Source of the DNA: Diphasiastrum complanatum
Taxonomy: Eukaryota; Streptophyta; Lycopodiopsida; Lycopodiales; Lycopodiaceae
Direction: 5' to 3'
Length of the DNA: 64,000 bases
Assembly (NCBI GenBank): GCA_029204225.1
Contig: CM055112.1
Coordinates: forward strand, 25,247,922-25,311,921
Below the pieces are notes generated by a model. It did no database searches, had not been told where the DNA came from, and saw nothing but the letters and a program-made list of their open reading frames with translations. Position numbers and translations under genes: made by a program. Position 1 is the stretch's first letter; each line of letters opens with the position of its first letter. Shown piece after piece: positions 10,576-21,023 of this stretch.

Positions 10576-11010
10576 TCATTGTGTGTTGCTCGCAGGCACA
10601 GGAGAGGCGCAGCTTTCCAGCTTATCGGTTTCTGATTTCGGGTTCGAATTTAAGAAATAATTGTCGTTAAGAGCAGTCCTGTGGTTCGTTGATGTTCTTG
10701 CTGATGGAAAAATATCGACATCCGAGGCCGGTGTTTTCACGTTCATCCGCTCCCTGGATGCATCTGAAACATATTTCGGACATTTAATTATACTGTTAGA
10801 CGTGACCGTCTCTCCGATTTCAAAATGAGTACCCTTCGGAGGTGCAGGAGGGATTAATCTAACAGATTCAAATCCATAGCTGGCCTCCAATCTCCTATTT
10901 GTTGCGGGTTGTTCCTTCAAATGTCGAGCAGCGGAAGCTAAAGAATCAAACGAGATCAGAAAGAGTAATATCAAAATCCCTGGCATTATTTTACCAAGGT
11001 TCAATTCCAT
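10576..11010 (-). CDS. Small secreted protein, possible signalling-peptide precursor
   Basis: The predicted product has 144 residues. The first 28 or so form a clear signal peptide: a hydrophobic core GILILLFLISF and an A-S-A-A cleavage site. A dibasic RR follows at residues 39-40. Residues 51-63 read RLIPPAPPKGTHF, which recalls the P-I-P-P-S-A-P core of IDA-type plant peptide hormones, although here it is internal and not at the C-terminus. The rest is hydrophilic, with two cysteines (about 75 and 134). The ATG lies in a good context (CACCATGG). A TATTTAA box on the minus strand at 11192-11198 would place the transcript start about 150 bases upstream. The secretory call is fairly secure; the hormone idea is speculative. 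Confidence 0.6.
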   Translation of the reverse strand: MELNLGKIMPGILILLFLISFDSLASAARHLKEQPATNRRLEASYGFESVRLIPPAPPKGTHFEIGETVTSNSIIKCPKYVSDASRERMNVKTPASDVDIFPSARTSTNHRTALNDNYFLNSNPKSETDKLESCASPVPASNTQ

Positions 11011-11191
11011 TGGTGCTGAAACTAGTTTAACTAGTGTAGTTACTCAAGGCTGTGGAGCAAATGCTATGCCCAAGCTCGGATAATGAGCTAGACGTTGCGC
11101 AACTCTCTAATCTCAAATTCTGCTTGTTCCTGATAAATTGAGGAAATTGTTGCAGTTGTTTGTTGAGTACCAAGATGATAAAACGATCTCC

Positions 11192-11198
11192 TTAAATA
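11192..11198 (-). promoter_or_regulatory. TATA-like box of the secreted-protein gene
   Basis: TATTTAA on the minus strand, followed about 30 bases later by A/C-rich leader sequence (CAACAAACAACTGC), as in many plant 5' untranslated regions. A TATATA word near 11455-11460 is an alternative that implies a longer leader. The 11088-11438 open frame covers this region and is not believed. Confidence 0.5.
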
Positions 11199-11439
11199 GT
11201 AGGCGAAGACAGTTTGTTTGTCGCTCTGTGCTTCGGTGCAACTGCTGCGCCAGCAATATTTGACGATGCATGTAGCGCAAGATTTGACGATAAAAATATT
11301 TCGAGGAGTTTTGACGTAGAAAAGAGGCACTGAGCAGGAGAATGCAAGGAAATGAAGAGGAGAAGTCAGACGCAGCAGCTCCCGTTCGCTGCTCGTGTTG
11401 CGTGAGACGTAGTATTGATGTCGCGTTATTTTGCCCACG

Positions 11440-12060
11440 ACTTTCTCATATGGATATATAAGTCAAATGTAAAACTGTATATTGAGTCTCATTGACCGTG
11501 TGTAAAGTATAGTGGGAACACTGTTGGGCGGGTATATAGGGTCGTGCCTGGTATCAACCCAAGAATTAAAAAACATACCAGTCCGGTATATAGTTTTTCA
11601 ATATGTAGCAAAGAACCTCATATCCGTGTGTATTGACTTTCGATATACTCAAGGTAATACCCGGCCAGACTAGTATAAGCCCGAGAAATACCAGGGACAT
11701 ACCAGACTGGTATAAGCCCGAGAAATACCAGGGATATACCATTCCCAGGCCATATTTGCCCCCTTTACCCTGTGCCTGGGTATCAAATCAGGGTATAAAA
11801 TTTTATCAATATAGGCATTAAATAAGACATGATTGTGTTCAACTTTTCATTAATTATGGTAATTATACCATGTACACATGTCCGTCAACCCTTCAAAAAT
11901 GAAAACTTTTAATGTATTTGCACCGGTTTTCCTTTTCACTCAAAGTCCGTGCTGGCATGCTCCTGTTCCATCGCTCCTCCATGCTCGCGCTCCATGCTCC
12001 TGCTGTGAGTTGTGTGCAGGATGCGGTGGAATCAGATAAGAACTAAGAACATAGTGCATC
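11440..12060. other. Non-coding stretch with TATACC-type repeats
   Basis: Words such as GGTATA, TGGTATCA and TATACCAG recur between 11525 and 11800, both direct and inverted. Two exact-length 37-bp units lie at 11666-11702 and 11703-11739. The whole could be a decayed MITE. No gene is seen. Confidence 0.5.
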
Positions 12061-12065
12061 TCCAT

Positions 12066-12470
12066 TGATACATGCACGACCATCTATCAGTGGGCCAGCT
12101 CCATCTGTCATACCTGTTATAGCCTACAATGCAAGCGAGTTGCAGCTAAAAATTTCTAGTTTGGACAGATTTCTTGCTAGCACAACAGTCTCCTCCGACA
12201 TCTCCAGGCTTTGGAAGAGCTCAAGGAACTTATTCTTTTGTCTCCAGAGAGAAGTTCGTTGCCTACGTGAGCTACACAGTTAGTATCCAAACTGGAAAAT
12301 ACAAAGGAGAAACACTCTTAAGTTTCCTTGTCTTCCATGTTGTTGGTGGCGGTACTGGCTAGACTGGGCTCCCCTACACAGTCAGTATCCAGACTGGAAA
12401 ATACAAAGGCAACACTCTTAAGTTTCCTTGCCATTCCATGTTGTTGGTGGCAGTACTGGATCTAGATTGG
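12066..12470 (+). pseudogene. Dirigent-family pseudogene
   Basis: Dirigent proteins guide stereoselective phenoxy-radical coupling in lignan and lignin-related metabolism. Here family motifs occur in order but in different frames: YMHDH near 12070, then GPAPSVIPVI, then FGRAQGTYSF, FVAYVSYTVS, GKYKGETL and VVGGGTG (12174-12362). They parallel the family's F-Y-M-H-D, G-P-N-P-T, V-G-R-A-Q-G, Y-N-G-S-T-L and V-V-G-G-T-G. A stop follows at 12362. The last 103 bases are then repeated in tandem (12271-12373 and 12374-12476) with further changes. There is no signal peptide and no single open frame, so this is a dead gene. Confidence 0.7.
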
Positions 12471-12476
12471 GCTCCC
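12271..12476. repeat. Tandem duplication of the dirigent pseudogene 3' part
   Basis: Two copies offset by about 103 bases; both contain TACACAG, GTATCCA, ACTGGAAAATACAAAGG and the GTTGTTGGTGGC stretch. Confidence 0.9.
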
Positions 12477-12479
12477 TTC

Positions 12480-13327
12480 TTTTGGAACGACTATCTGTAG
12501 ATTGTAGACTACTGAAGAAGTGAAAACTTGGATCGTGTATCCTTCACCAAAGATTTGCTTCAGACGTGTTTTTGTTTCTATGGTCTTGCTTGTTTTTTCT
12601 GGAGCAAAAAAAAATTGTCGCCATTCATGATTGCAACAAATTTTGTACATATTATTTAAGATTTGGCAGGTGAATGGCTTAAATCTTTTTTTTTTTTAAC
12701 CTTAACCTTTTTTTTCTAAAGTTTAATGTTTCTTCTCCTAAAAGCATGTGGGGCTTTAAGGTTTTGAGTTCTGAGTAGTTTAAGTCTCTGTTTCTGCAAC
12801 TTTGGAGAAGCAAGAGCATTGCCAAATATTAGCAAATTTTTTTGCAAATGTCTTATTTATTTCTATGCCCTTGTCTGTTTAAAAGTGATCGTCTCCATTC
12901 ATGGCTGTAGCAAATCATTATATATTGGTAAAGATTTATGGGACTGCATTTCCTGGACTAAGATTCTTTGAACATCTAACATTGCAGCTCCTCATTCAGC
13001 CCACGCATGCCAGCCTACACTTGAGGTGAATGCCTTAATATTTTCTCTTCTAAAGCTTAAGTCATTCTTCTTCCAAATTTAAGTGAAAGTATGAGCAGTT
13101 AAAGTGTCTGTTTTTGCTTCCAATGAGAATAATACCTAGGCCTTATATGAACTAGATCTATAACTCCTATCTTTTTTTTGTTGCTATAAATATCTTGAAA
13201 TGGAAGTCAAATGAGAACAATTGAAAAGTCGTACTATAGAAAACTTTTTTTTTTTTCTAACATTGCAATTGTTGATATACTTCCATAGATTGCAACACTG
13301 CTTCCACCACTAAGATGCTTGGACTTT
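12480..13327. other. AT-rich non-coding spacer with weak duplication
   Basis: Segments near 12590-12690 and 12860-13060 share CCATTCATG, GCAACAAAT or GTAGCAAAT, a TTTAAGATTT-like word and GGTGAATG in the same order, suggesting an old duplication about 270 bases apart. No gene is seen. Confidence 0.4.
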
Positions 13328-13374
13328 TTGAAGAAATAAAATGTTTCTGATTACAAAGCCTTGCTAGCTTTTAG

Positions 13375-13877
13375 ACAGAGTGTAACAGAGTGAAGAAGTC
13401 TAATGCTAGTAAGCAATCAAGACAATATACAGAATACATGTCCACCTGCGCGCGAAGACAATTTTGTCTAGGATCAGAAGATCCAACTGTCCGCTAATGA
13501 AGTGAGACTACTACTCGTGAGAGAACCATGTTTCTTTCACGCCAACGCACTGCGTGGATTCGCATGCAGTGCTTGAAGAAATTTAGAGAAAATTAATATA
13601 GATTATTTTCTTGTTGTGTCTGATCTTGGATGTTGAATGCTTATGCTGATATTTCATATGTCTGAGTTTTTTTGTTCACTTGAATTCGCAATTTGGTTAA
13701 AACTAAGTCAAATGTTGTATTAAATTTATGAACGTAGATCAGCAGTGATTGACTACACTGTGGAGGATTACAGGAGCGACTCAACTGGCAGTGTCCAGCG
13801 GTCGCATCTGAACTCCATCCGAGCTGAAGAGAGTCGTGATTGATTCGACTTCGAGAAAGTTTTGCGAATCCTCATCA
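13375..13877 (+). repeat. Copia LTR 1
   Basis: Matches 20477-21010. It is preceded by 45 bases of pol 3' end joined directly to the LTR, with about 400 bases (equivalent to 20067-20476) missing. About 35 bases just before its end are also deleted compared with LTR 3. Confidence 0.85.
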
Positions 13878-13878
13878 G

Positions 13879-13961
13879 TGGTATCAGAGCATATCACAAT
13901 CCTCTTCTCATTAGTGTATCAGAACATATCAAGATCGTCTTCTCATCAGTGGTATCAAAGC
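13879..13961 (+). promoter_or_regulatory. Triplicated copia primer-binding region, internal A
   Basis: TGGTATCAGAGC (13879-13890), complementary to initiator methionine tRNA, is followed by variant copies at 13915-13925 (TGTATCAGAAC) and 13950-13961 (TGGTATCAAAGC). The unit is about 35 bases and includes ATATCA and TCTTCTCATCA. Confidence 0.85.
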
Positions 13962-14064
13962 TGCTTATCTTGTCATATTCTGACATAGCCAAGAAGCTAG
14001 TAGATCTAGGAGGCCAAGCATTCAGACAGACAACCATCAACAAAGAAACAGACTTCAAGAAGCA

Positions 14065-14785
14065 ATGGCTCCGATCAGCAGCATGCAGAGCAAGATGTGC
14101 ACTATACTTGACTCTTCAAGATCTAACTTTCTAGTCTGGAAAGTTAAGACATCTTTAATACTCAACGGCGAAGGACTCTTCCCCTGGGTGGATGGCACAG
14201 AAGAAATGCCTACGAAAACAGACAAGGAGCTACGTGAATGGAGGGAGAAAAACGACAAGGCAGTAGTCTTGCTATCATCTTCCATCGAAGATAGCCTTAC
14301 ACTTGACCTGGCTACACTCTCCAGAGTAAGAGATGTGGGATGCACTGCTCACAAGATTTTAGATGAAATCAAGAGGTCAGATCATGATGCTGGAAGATCA
14401 GCTGACAAATCTACAATGGGATGGAAAAGACCTCATCTCCTTCGTGAGAAAGATGAAGGATCTGTTTCTATCTCTACACAACTCTAGAGCAGAGAATGTA
14501 GTATCAGCTAAGAAGCAACTCACATACCTATTGAGAGCCTTACCCATCTCTTTCCAGACGACACGAACCCTGCTCGCGAAAGATCTCACCATGAACCTCG
14601 AAAAGGCGATTGTCGAGATGCGAGAGGAAGTCGAGGCCAGAGAACACGTTGATCACAAAGATGGTTCTGACCAGGCCCTCTACGACAACAGAGAAAAATC
14701 CAAGAAACAATTCAAGCCTAAGAGGGAGTCAAATCAGAGGCAGGATCGTGACCAGCAAGCAGAGGGGACCAGCAAGAGAAACTAG
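14065..14785 (+). pseudogene. Copia gag, internal A
   Basis: The N-terminal part (14065-14487) reads SNFLVWKVKTSLIL, typical of the start of copia gag. The central part continues in another frame (14363-14785) with WDGKDLISFVRKMKDLF and a Lys/Arg-rich tail. One frameshift near 14390 separates the two frames. Zinc-knuckle residues follow in a third frame around 14800-14930 (CIHKDGHAAMDC in the shifted frame). Internal B at 15805-16700 carries the same gene. Confidence 0.75.
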
Positions 14786-14924
14786 AAGACCAAAGGGAGG
14801 TCAAAACGACAAGATACAGACAAGAAGACCTGCGTGAGATGCAGAAGAGACGGGCATACAGTAGATATCCTAGCTCAATCCCAAGATTGAGTGTATCCAT
14901 TGCCATAAGGACGGTCATGCAGCC

Positions 14925-15497
14925 ATGGATTGCCGCCAAAACCCAAGAAACAGATCAGCACAGAATAGACAAGAGAACAACAATAGTTCTTTCTATGTCG
15001 AGGAGCCCGAGAGCTCGAAGATGGGCGAAGAAATAACGAACATAAATTGTTCGACCGCCTACATCTGTGAAGATGTGTGTGCAACATCAACGTCTGACAC
15101 ACATGAGGTGATCCTAGATTCAGGAGCCACCTCACATTTTAAGACGAATAATGTCTGATTTCAGAAGTGCAGATCCCTCAAGATTCATAGTTCTTAGAGA
15201 TGGATCTAGACATCAAGTGAACGACATTGGTTCACTGTGGCTCAACACCAACGGTAGAGACAGATGACTCGAAGACATTCTATTTGTGCCAACCCTACAG
15301 CAAGACTTGCTCTCTGTAGCAAGAATAGCAGATGCAGGGTTCCATGTGATGTTCTCTAATGAAGCATGCAATGTGATTGACGCCAGCACCAGCACTCTCA
15401 TAGCCCAAGGCAGAAGGAAAGGCAACCTATATCATCTGAAGGTTCGCCTACTTGAAGATCAGATGCATCAGACTCATGACGACTCGCCAGACCCATG
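14925..15497 (+). pseudogene. Copia protease fragment, internal A
   Basis: Has the active-site motif VILDSGATSHF and, in a later frame, LQQDLLSVARIADAGFHV, which ends the protease region. At about 15497 it runs straight into LTR sequence (the last 120 bases of the LTR), so integrase and everything after it is missing. Confidence 0.8.
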
Positions 15498-15617
15498 CAG
15501 TGTCCAGCGGTCGCATCTGAACTCCATCCGAACTGAAGAGAGTCGTGATTGATTCGCCTTCGAGAAAGTTTTGCGAATCTGACAGATTTCTCATCTGTCA
15601 ATCACTTTTTCTCATCA
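15498..15617 (+). repeat. Partial copia LTR (last 120 bases)
   Basis: Corresponds to the end of LTR 1 and LTR 3, starting at GCAGTGTCCAGCGGTCGC and ending CTCATCA, next to a primer-binding site. Confidence 0.88.
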
Positions 15618-15618
15618 G

Positions 15619-15701
15619 TGGTATCAGAGCATATCACAATCCTCTTCTCACTAGTGTATCAGAGCATATCACGATCCTCTTCTCATCAGTGGTATGAGAG
15701 C
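15619..15701 (+). promoter_or_regulatory. Triplicated copia primer-binding region, internal B
   Basis: TGGTATCAGAGC at 15619-15630, then variants at 15655-15665 and 15690-15701 (TGGTATGAGAGC). Same arrangement as internal A. Confidence 0.85.
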
Positions 15702-15804
15702 TGCTTATCTTGTCATATTCTGACATAGCCAAGAAGCTAGCAGATCTAGGAGGCCAAGCATTCAGACAGACAACCATCAACAAAGAAACAGACTTCAAGA
15801 AACA

Positions 15805-17118
15805 ATGGCTTCGATCAGCAGCATGCAGAGCAAGATCTGCACTATACTTGATTATTCAAGATCTAACTTTCTAGCTTGGAAAGTTAAGACATCGTTAATA
15901 CTCAAGGGCGAAGGACACTTCCCCTGGGTGGATGGCACAGAAAAAATGCCTACGACAACAGACAAGGATCTACGTGAATGGAGGGAGAAAAATGACAAGC
16001 AGTAGTCTTGCTATCATTTCCCATCGAAGATAGCCTTACACTTGACTTGGCTGCACTCTCGAAAGTAAGAGATGTGGGATGCACTGCTCACAAGATTTTA
16101 GACGAAATCAAGAGGTCAGATCATGATGTTGGAAGAACAGCTGGCGAATCTACAATGGGATGGAAAAGACCTCACCTCCTTCGTGAGAAAGATGAAAGAT
16201 TTGTTTCTATCTCTACACAACTTTGGAGCAGAGAATGTAGTATCAGCTAAGAAGTAGCTCACGTACCTGTTGAGAGCCTTACCCATCTCTTTTCAGATGA
16301 CATGAACCCTGCTTGCAAAAGATCCCGCCATGAACCTCGAAAAGGCGATTGTCGAGATGCGAGAGGAAGTCGAGGCAAGAGAACACGTTGATCACAAGGA
16401 TGGTTCTGACCAGGCCCTCTACGACAATAGAGAAAAATCCAAGAAACAATTCAAGCCTAAGAGGGAGTCAAATCAGAGGCAGGATCGTGACCAGCAAGCA
16501 GAGGGGACCAGCAAGAGCAACTGGAAGACCAAAGGGAGGTCAAAACGACAAGATACAGACAAGAAGACCTGCGTGAGATGAAGAAGAGACGGGCATACAG
16601 TAGATACCTCTTGGCTCAATCCCAAGATTGAGTGTATCCATAAGGATGGTCATGCAGCCATGGATTGCCGCCAAAACCCAAGAAACAGATTAGCACAGAA
16701 TAGATAGGAGAACAACAATAGTTCTTCCTATGTCGAGGAGCCCGAGAGCTCGAAGATGGGCGAAGAAAGAACGAACAAAAAAAGTTCGACCGCCTACATC
16801 TGTGAAGATGTGTGTGCAACATCAACGTCTGACACACATGAGGTGATCCTAGATTCAGGAGCCACCTCACATTTCATGACATCAAGACGAATAATGTCTG
16901 ATTTCAGAAGTGCGGATCCCTCAAGATTCATAGTTCTTGGAGATGGATCTAGACATCAAGTGAACGACATTGGTTCACTGTGGCTCAACACTGACGGTAG
17001 AGACAGACGACTCAAAGACGTTCTGTTCGTGCCAACCCTACAGCAAGACTTGCTCTCTGTAGCAAAAATAGCAGATGTAGGGATGCATGTGACATTTTCT
17101 AACAAAGCATCAATGTGA
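15805..17118 (+). pseudogene. Copia gag and protease, internal B
   Basis: Gag begins at 15805 (SNFLAWKVKTSLIL). It is broken by a one-base frameshift at about 16003 and by stops, and continues in pieces at 16008-16250 and 16330-16581. The protease piece 16756-17118 is cleaner: VILDSGATSHFMTSRR, then LKDVLFVPTLQQDLLSVAKI. A frameshift near 17112 separates it from the pre-integrase region. Compared with internal A it lacks a small deletion after DSGATSHF, so it better represents the family. Confidence 0.8.
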
Positions 17119-17743
17119 ATGATGCCAGCACCAGCACTCTCATAGCTCAAGGCAAAAGGAAAGGCAACCTATATCATCTGAAGGTGCGCCTACTTGAAGA
17201 TCAGATGCATCAGACCCATGATGACTCGCCAGACACTCTGTGGCACAGAAGACTCTGCCACATGGACTCAACGGTACTTTACTAGGCAAGTCATCATGGA
17301 GCGATAACATGGGTCAGCATCTCGAATGCAACCAGTTCGACCAACTATGATGCATGTTTGAAAGGCAAGATGTCGCGCAATCCATTCGTCAAAGACTCCT
17401 ACAGAATGACCAAGATTCTGGAGCTAGTGCATTCTGACATCTGTGACCATTCAACATGATCTCAGTAGGAGGCTCAAAATATTACATAACCTTCGTTGAT
17501 GATTATAGCAAGTTTGCCAGAGTGTATTTTATTCAGAATAGATTTGAATCACTTGATAAATTCACAAAATACGTGAATTGGATAGAGAGATGTACATGCA
17601 GCAAGGTGAAGTAGATCAGAACAGATCGAGGTGGCGAATATATCTCGAATCGCTTCACTGACTTCTGCAGTGATCGTGGTATCATTCACAAAAGAACTGC
17701 AGCCTACACACCGCAGCACAATGTTGTTGCTGAAAGAAAGAAC
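17119..17743 (+). pseudogene. Copia pre-integrase and integrase core, internal B
   Basis: Contains LWHRRLCHMD (the histidine end of the HHCC site, 17240-17270), then FVDDYSKFARVYF and the second catalytic aspartate in RTDRGGEYISNRF. The third catalytic residue lies in AERKN (17725-17740). A TAG and frameshifts interrupt it around 17400-17620. Confidence 0.75.
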
Positions 17744-20314
17744 ATGACCCTAATGGAAGCAACCAGATGCATGGTGGCCTATTCGAAAGCTCCAAGGGCA
17801 CTGTGGGCTGAAGTAATAGCTACAGCTGCATACATCCAGAACAGGACATGCAAATCTGGTATTCCTCACACGACACCACATGAGCTATGGTGGGGTAGAA
17901 GGCCCAAACTGTCTCACGTCAGAATCTTTCGTTGTGCAGCATATGCACATATTCCTAATAAGTTTCAAAAGAAGCTTGATGAGAAAGCCGAGCAGGGATT
18001 TCTGGTAGGTTATGACAACAATTCGTCATACTACAGAGTCTACATGCTAGACACGATCACTATGAAAACAGTGAGGGATGTCAAATTCGACGAGAGTAGG
18101 ACTATGGCCAATGAAGATCTTGTCAGCTACGAAGTTCTGGAGAGACAGTACTATGACTTGTCACCAGTGATAGAGGGAGCAGCAGATGAACACAAAAACA
18201 AAGATTTTCGAGTCATCTCCCATTCGAGCAACGAATCTGACGAAGAAAGATTCGAGAGGCAACTTGCCGCCACAGTTCTCGTAAACCAATATGGTCCCGG
18301 ACCGAGCATAGCAGACAAGGGCAAAGGCATAGTTGTTCCAGGAGGATCTCCCAGAAGGTCGACAAGACCACGAAGAGCACCAACAAGATATGTGCCAGGC
18401 AGCTCAGCTTCCACATCAGAAGAATTCTGCGGGTTCAGTGGTGAACCACAGACATTCAAGGAGGCGATTGAAAGTCCAGAAAAGGACAGATGGATCCAAC
18501 CCATGAACGAAGAGATGGAGTCCATGAGGAAGAACCAGGTATGGACGTTGGAGCCATTACCACATAAGCGCAAGACTGTCAAATGCAAATGGGTCTTCAA
18601 GCTCAAATACAGACCAGATGGGAATGTGACGAAATACAAGGCAAGACTGGTAGCGAAGGGTTTCTCTCAGAGATACGGTATTGACTATTCTGAAACCTTC
18701 TCTCCCATCATCAAACATTCGTCCCTATGCCTATTATTTGCATATGCAGCAACTTATGACCTCAGGATCCACATTGTGGATGAGAAGACAACCTTCTTGC
18801 ATGGCGCATTAGACAAAGAGGTTTACATGGATCAGCCCCCAGGATTCGTCTCGAATTCACTTCCTGACTATGTATGCAGAATGCATAGAAGCATCTACGG
18901 TTTGAAACAGTCAACCCGACAATGGCACAAGAAGAAAGATCCAGCCCTGAAATCATTAGGATTCAAGCCTTTGTTGGCTGACTCCAATGTGTATGTCAGA
19001 ATTACAGATGGGCAGATCATCATAGTGGTTGTATATGTGGACGACACTCTGATACTTTGCAGGAGTGAGCAACTAATTGCTGAGGTGAAGACAAAAATCT
19101 CAAAACATTTCGAGATAGTGGATCTGGGAGAAGCCAGGTGTTACCCAGGCTTACAAATTGAGAGGGACTATGAGGGAGGTAAGTTATACCTTCACCAGTC
19201 TAGATACACTTAGAAGATCCTAAAGGATTTTGGGATGCTGAACTGCAAAGGAGTGAACAATCCAATGCTCGTAGAGATGGTGCTAACGAATGATGACTGT
19301 ACAAGGACTGAGGAAGAGAGAGAACAGATGCAGCTCACACCTTACAGGAAGCTGATAGGATCACTAATGTACCTTGCAGACAACACACGTCCTGATATTG
19401 CCTATGCAGTATTCAGGATGAGCCAATTCTACACAAATCCAGGGTCGACACATTGGAAGATTGAAAAACGAATTTTGCAATATCTTCAATCAAAGAGGGA
19501 TTATGGCTTGTGTTATTGTCATGGTGCAAGTTTCAGGATACTTTTCTACAACGATGCTAGTTGGGCATCTCTCAAGGACGATTGTAAAAGCGTCTCAAGA
19601 GGATGCACCATCGCATCAGGAGCAGTAGTTCTTTGGGTCAACAAGAAGCAAACCATTGTAGCCCAGTCATCCAGTGAAGTAGAGTACGTAGCAGCAGCGA
19701 AGATGGCCAACGAAATAATTTGGCTAAGGCAATTTCTGGACAAATTGGATGAAACAAGGAACGAGCCTCTGGTCTTGCAGATGGACAACACCTCTGCAAT
19801 ACACCTGAAGAAAGATCCCATGTTCCATTCCACAATGAAGCACATTGCGATCAAGTATCACTTGATCAAGGATCTGACTGAAAAGAAGATGATGCAGACG
19901 ACCTTCATAGGAACGAAAGACATGGTTGCTAACATCTTCACAGAGACCCTAGACAAAGTACTCTTTGAGAGGCAAAGGCGCAGTCTCAGGATCGTAAAGC
20001 TATCATGCTTTGAGAGGGAGCTGAAGAAACAAAATGTTTCTGATTACAAAGCCTTGCTAGCTTTCAGCCCTTTGCCTGACGAAGATGTTCACGAACTCGA
20101 ACATCTGGGGACACAAAACACGAAGAGTTTCACAAACACGAAAAACAATGGAGATGAAGATGAACGGTTCACGAACATGAAAGATCCACGAACGAGATTC
20201 CTTCGCGGCCCAGTACGAAAGAAGGAAGATGAGGTAAACGAAAATTGTTCAGTGCTCACGTCCCAAGGACTACCACCAAAGATCACACAAGTACCCAAAA
20301 GTACAGTAATCTGA
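17744..20314 (+). pseudogene. Copia integrase end, reverse transcriptase and RNase H
   Basis: One frame runs from 17744 to 20314 with a single TAG at 19211-19213. Integrase C-terminal sequence comes first (LWAEVIATAAYIQNR, GYDNNSSYYRVY), then an acidic linker, then reverse transcriptase: WVFKLKYRPDGNVTKYKARL, an aspartate in VDEKTTFLHG, and YVDDTLIL. After the TAG, RNase H follows: LMYLADNTRPDIAYAVF, SSSEVEYVAAA, and an altered D-M-V-A-N-I-F-T-E-T-L where D-I-F-T-K-P-L is usual. About 95 residues then extend beyond RNase H, rich in Lys, Asp and Glu, before the stop at 20314. That tail is unusual for copia pol. Confidence 0.85.
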
Positions 20315-20329
20315 TCTGATGGCATGACG

Positions 20330-21010
20330 TCAGCAGATACTCCCTAGGTCGTGGCTAATCTGTCACTCTTGTAATTCTCTGGTTAGTTGTAGATGCTTAA
20401 TCACTCTAATCTTAGATTTACATAGAGAGACTGTACTTACTGGATCATATTTGACATATAGATAAAAATAGAATACACAGAGTGTAACAGAGTGAAGAAG
20501 TCTGATGCTAGTAAGCAATCAAGACAATATACAGAATACATGTCCACCTGCGCGCGAAGACAATTTTGTCTGGGATCAGAAGATCCAACCGTCCGCTAAT
20601 GAAGCGAGACTACTACTCGTGAGAGAACCATGTTTCTTTCACGCCAACGCACTGCGTGGATTCGCATGCAGTGCTTGAAGAAATTCAGAGAAAATTAATA
20701 TAGATTATTTTCTTGTTGTGTCTGATCTTGGATGTTGAATGCTTATGCTGATATTTCAAATGTCTGAGTTTTTTTGTTTACTTGAATTCACAATTTGGTT
20801 AAAACTAAGTCGAATGTTGTATTAAATTTATGAACGTAGATCAGCAGTGACTGACTACACTGTGGAGGATTACAGGAGCGACTCAACTGGCAGTGTCCAA
20901 CGGTCGCATCTGAACTCCATCCGAGCTGAAGAGAGTCGTGATTGATTAACCTTCGTGAAAGTTTTGCGACTCCTATGAATTTCTCATCAATCAATCACTT
21001 TTTCTCATCA
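20330..21010 (+). repeat. Copia LTR 3
   Basis: The part 20477-21010 pairs with LTR 1. The true start is uncertain, somewhere between 20330 and 20476, because LTR 1 lacks that stretch. It ends CTCATCA at 21010. Confidence 0.75.
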
Positions 21011-21011
21011 G

Positions 21012-21023
21012 TGGTATTAGAGC
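21012..21023 (+). promoter_or_regulatory. Extra copia primer-binding site after LTR 3
   Basis: TGGTATTAGAGC follows the right-hand LTR, where host DNA would be expected. It shows that another internal region once began here; only about 35 bases survive before unrelated sequence. Confidence 0.8.

Noticed and set aside
11088-11438. 116-codon minus-strand frame upstream of the secreted-protein gene
   Set aside because: It overlaps the TATA-like box and presumed leader of that gene and shows no protein features.
18151-18639. 162-codon frame antisense to copia pol
   Set aside because: It is a shadow of the well-supported plus-strand reverse transcriptase frame.
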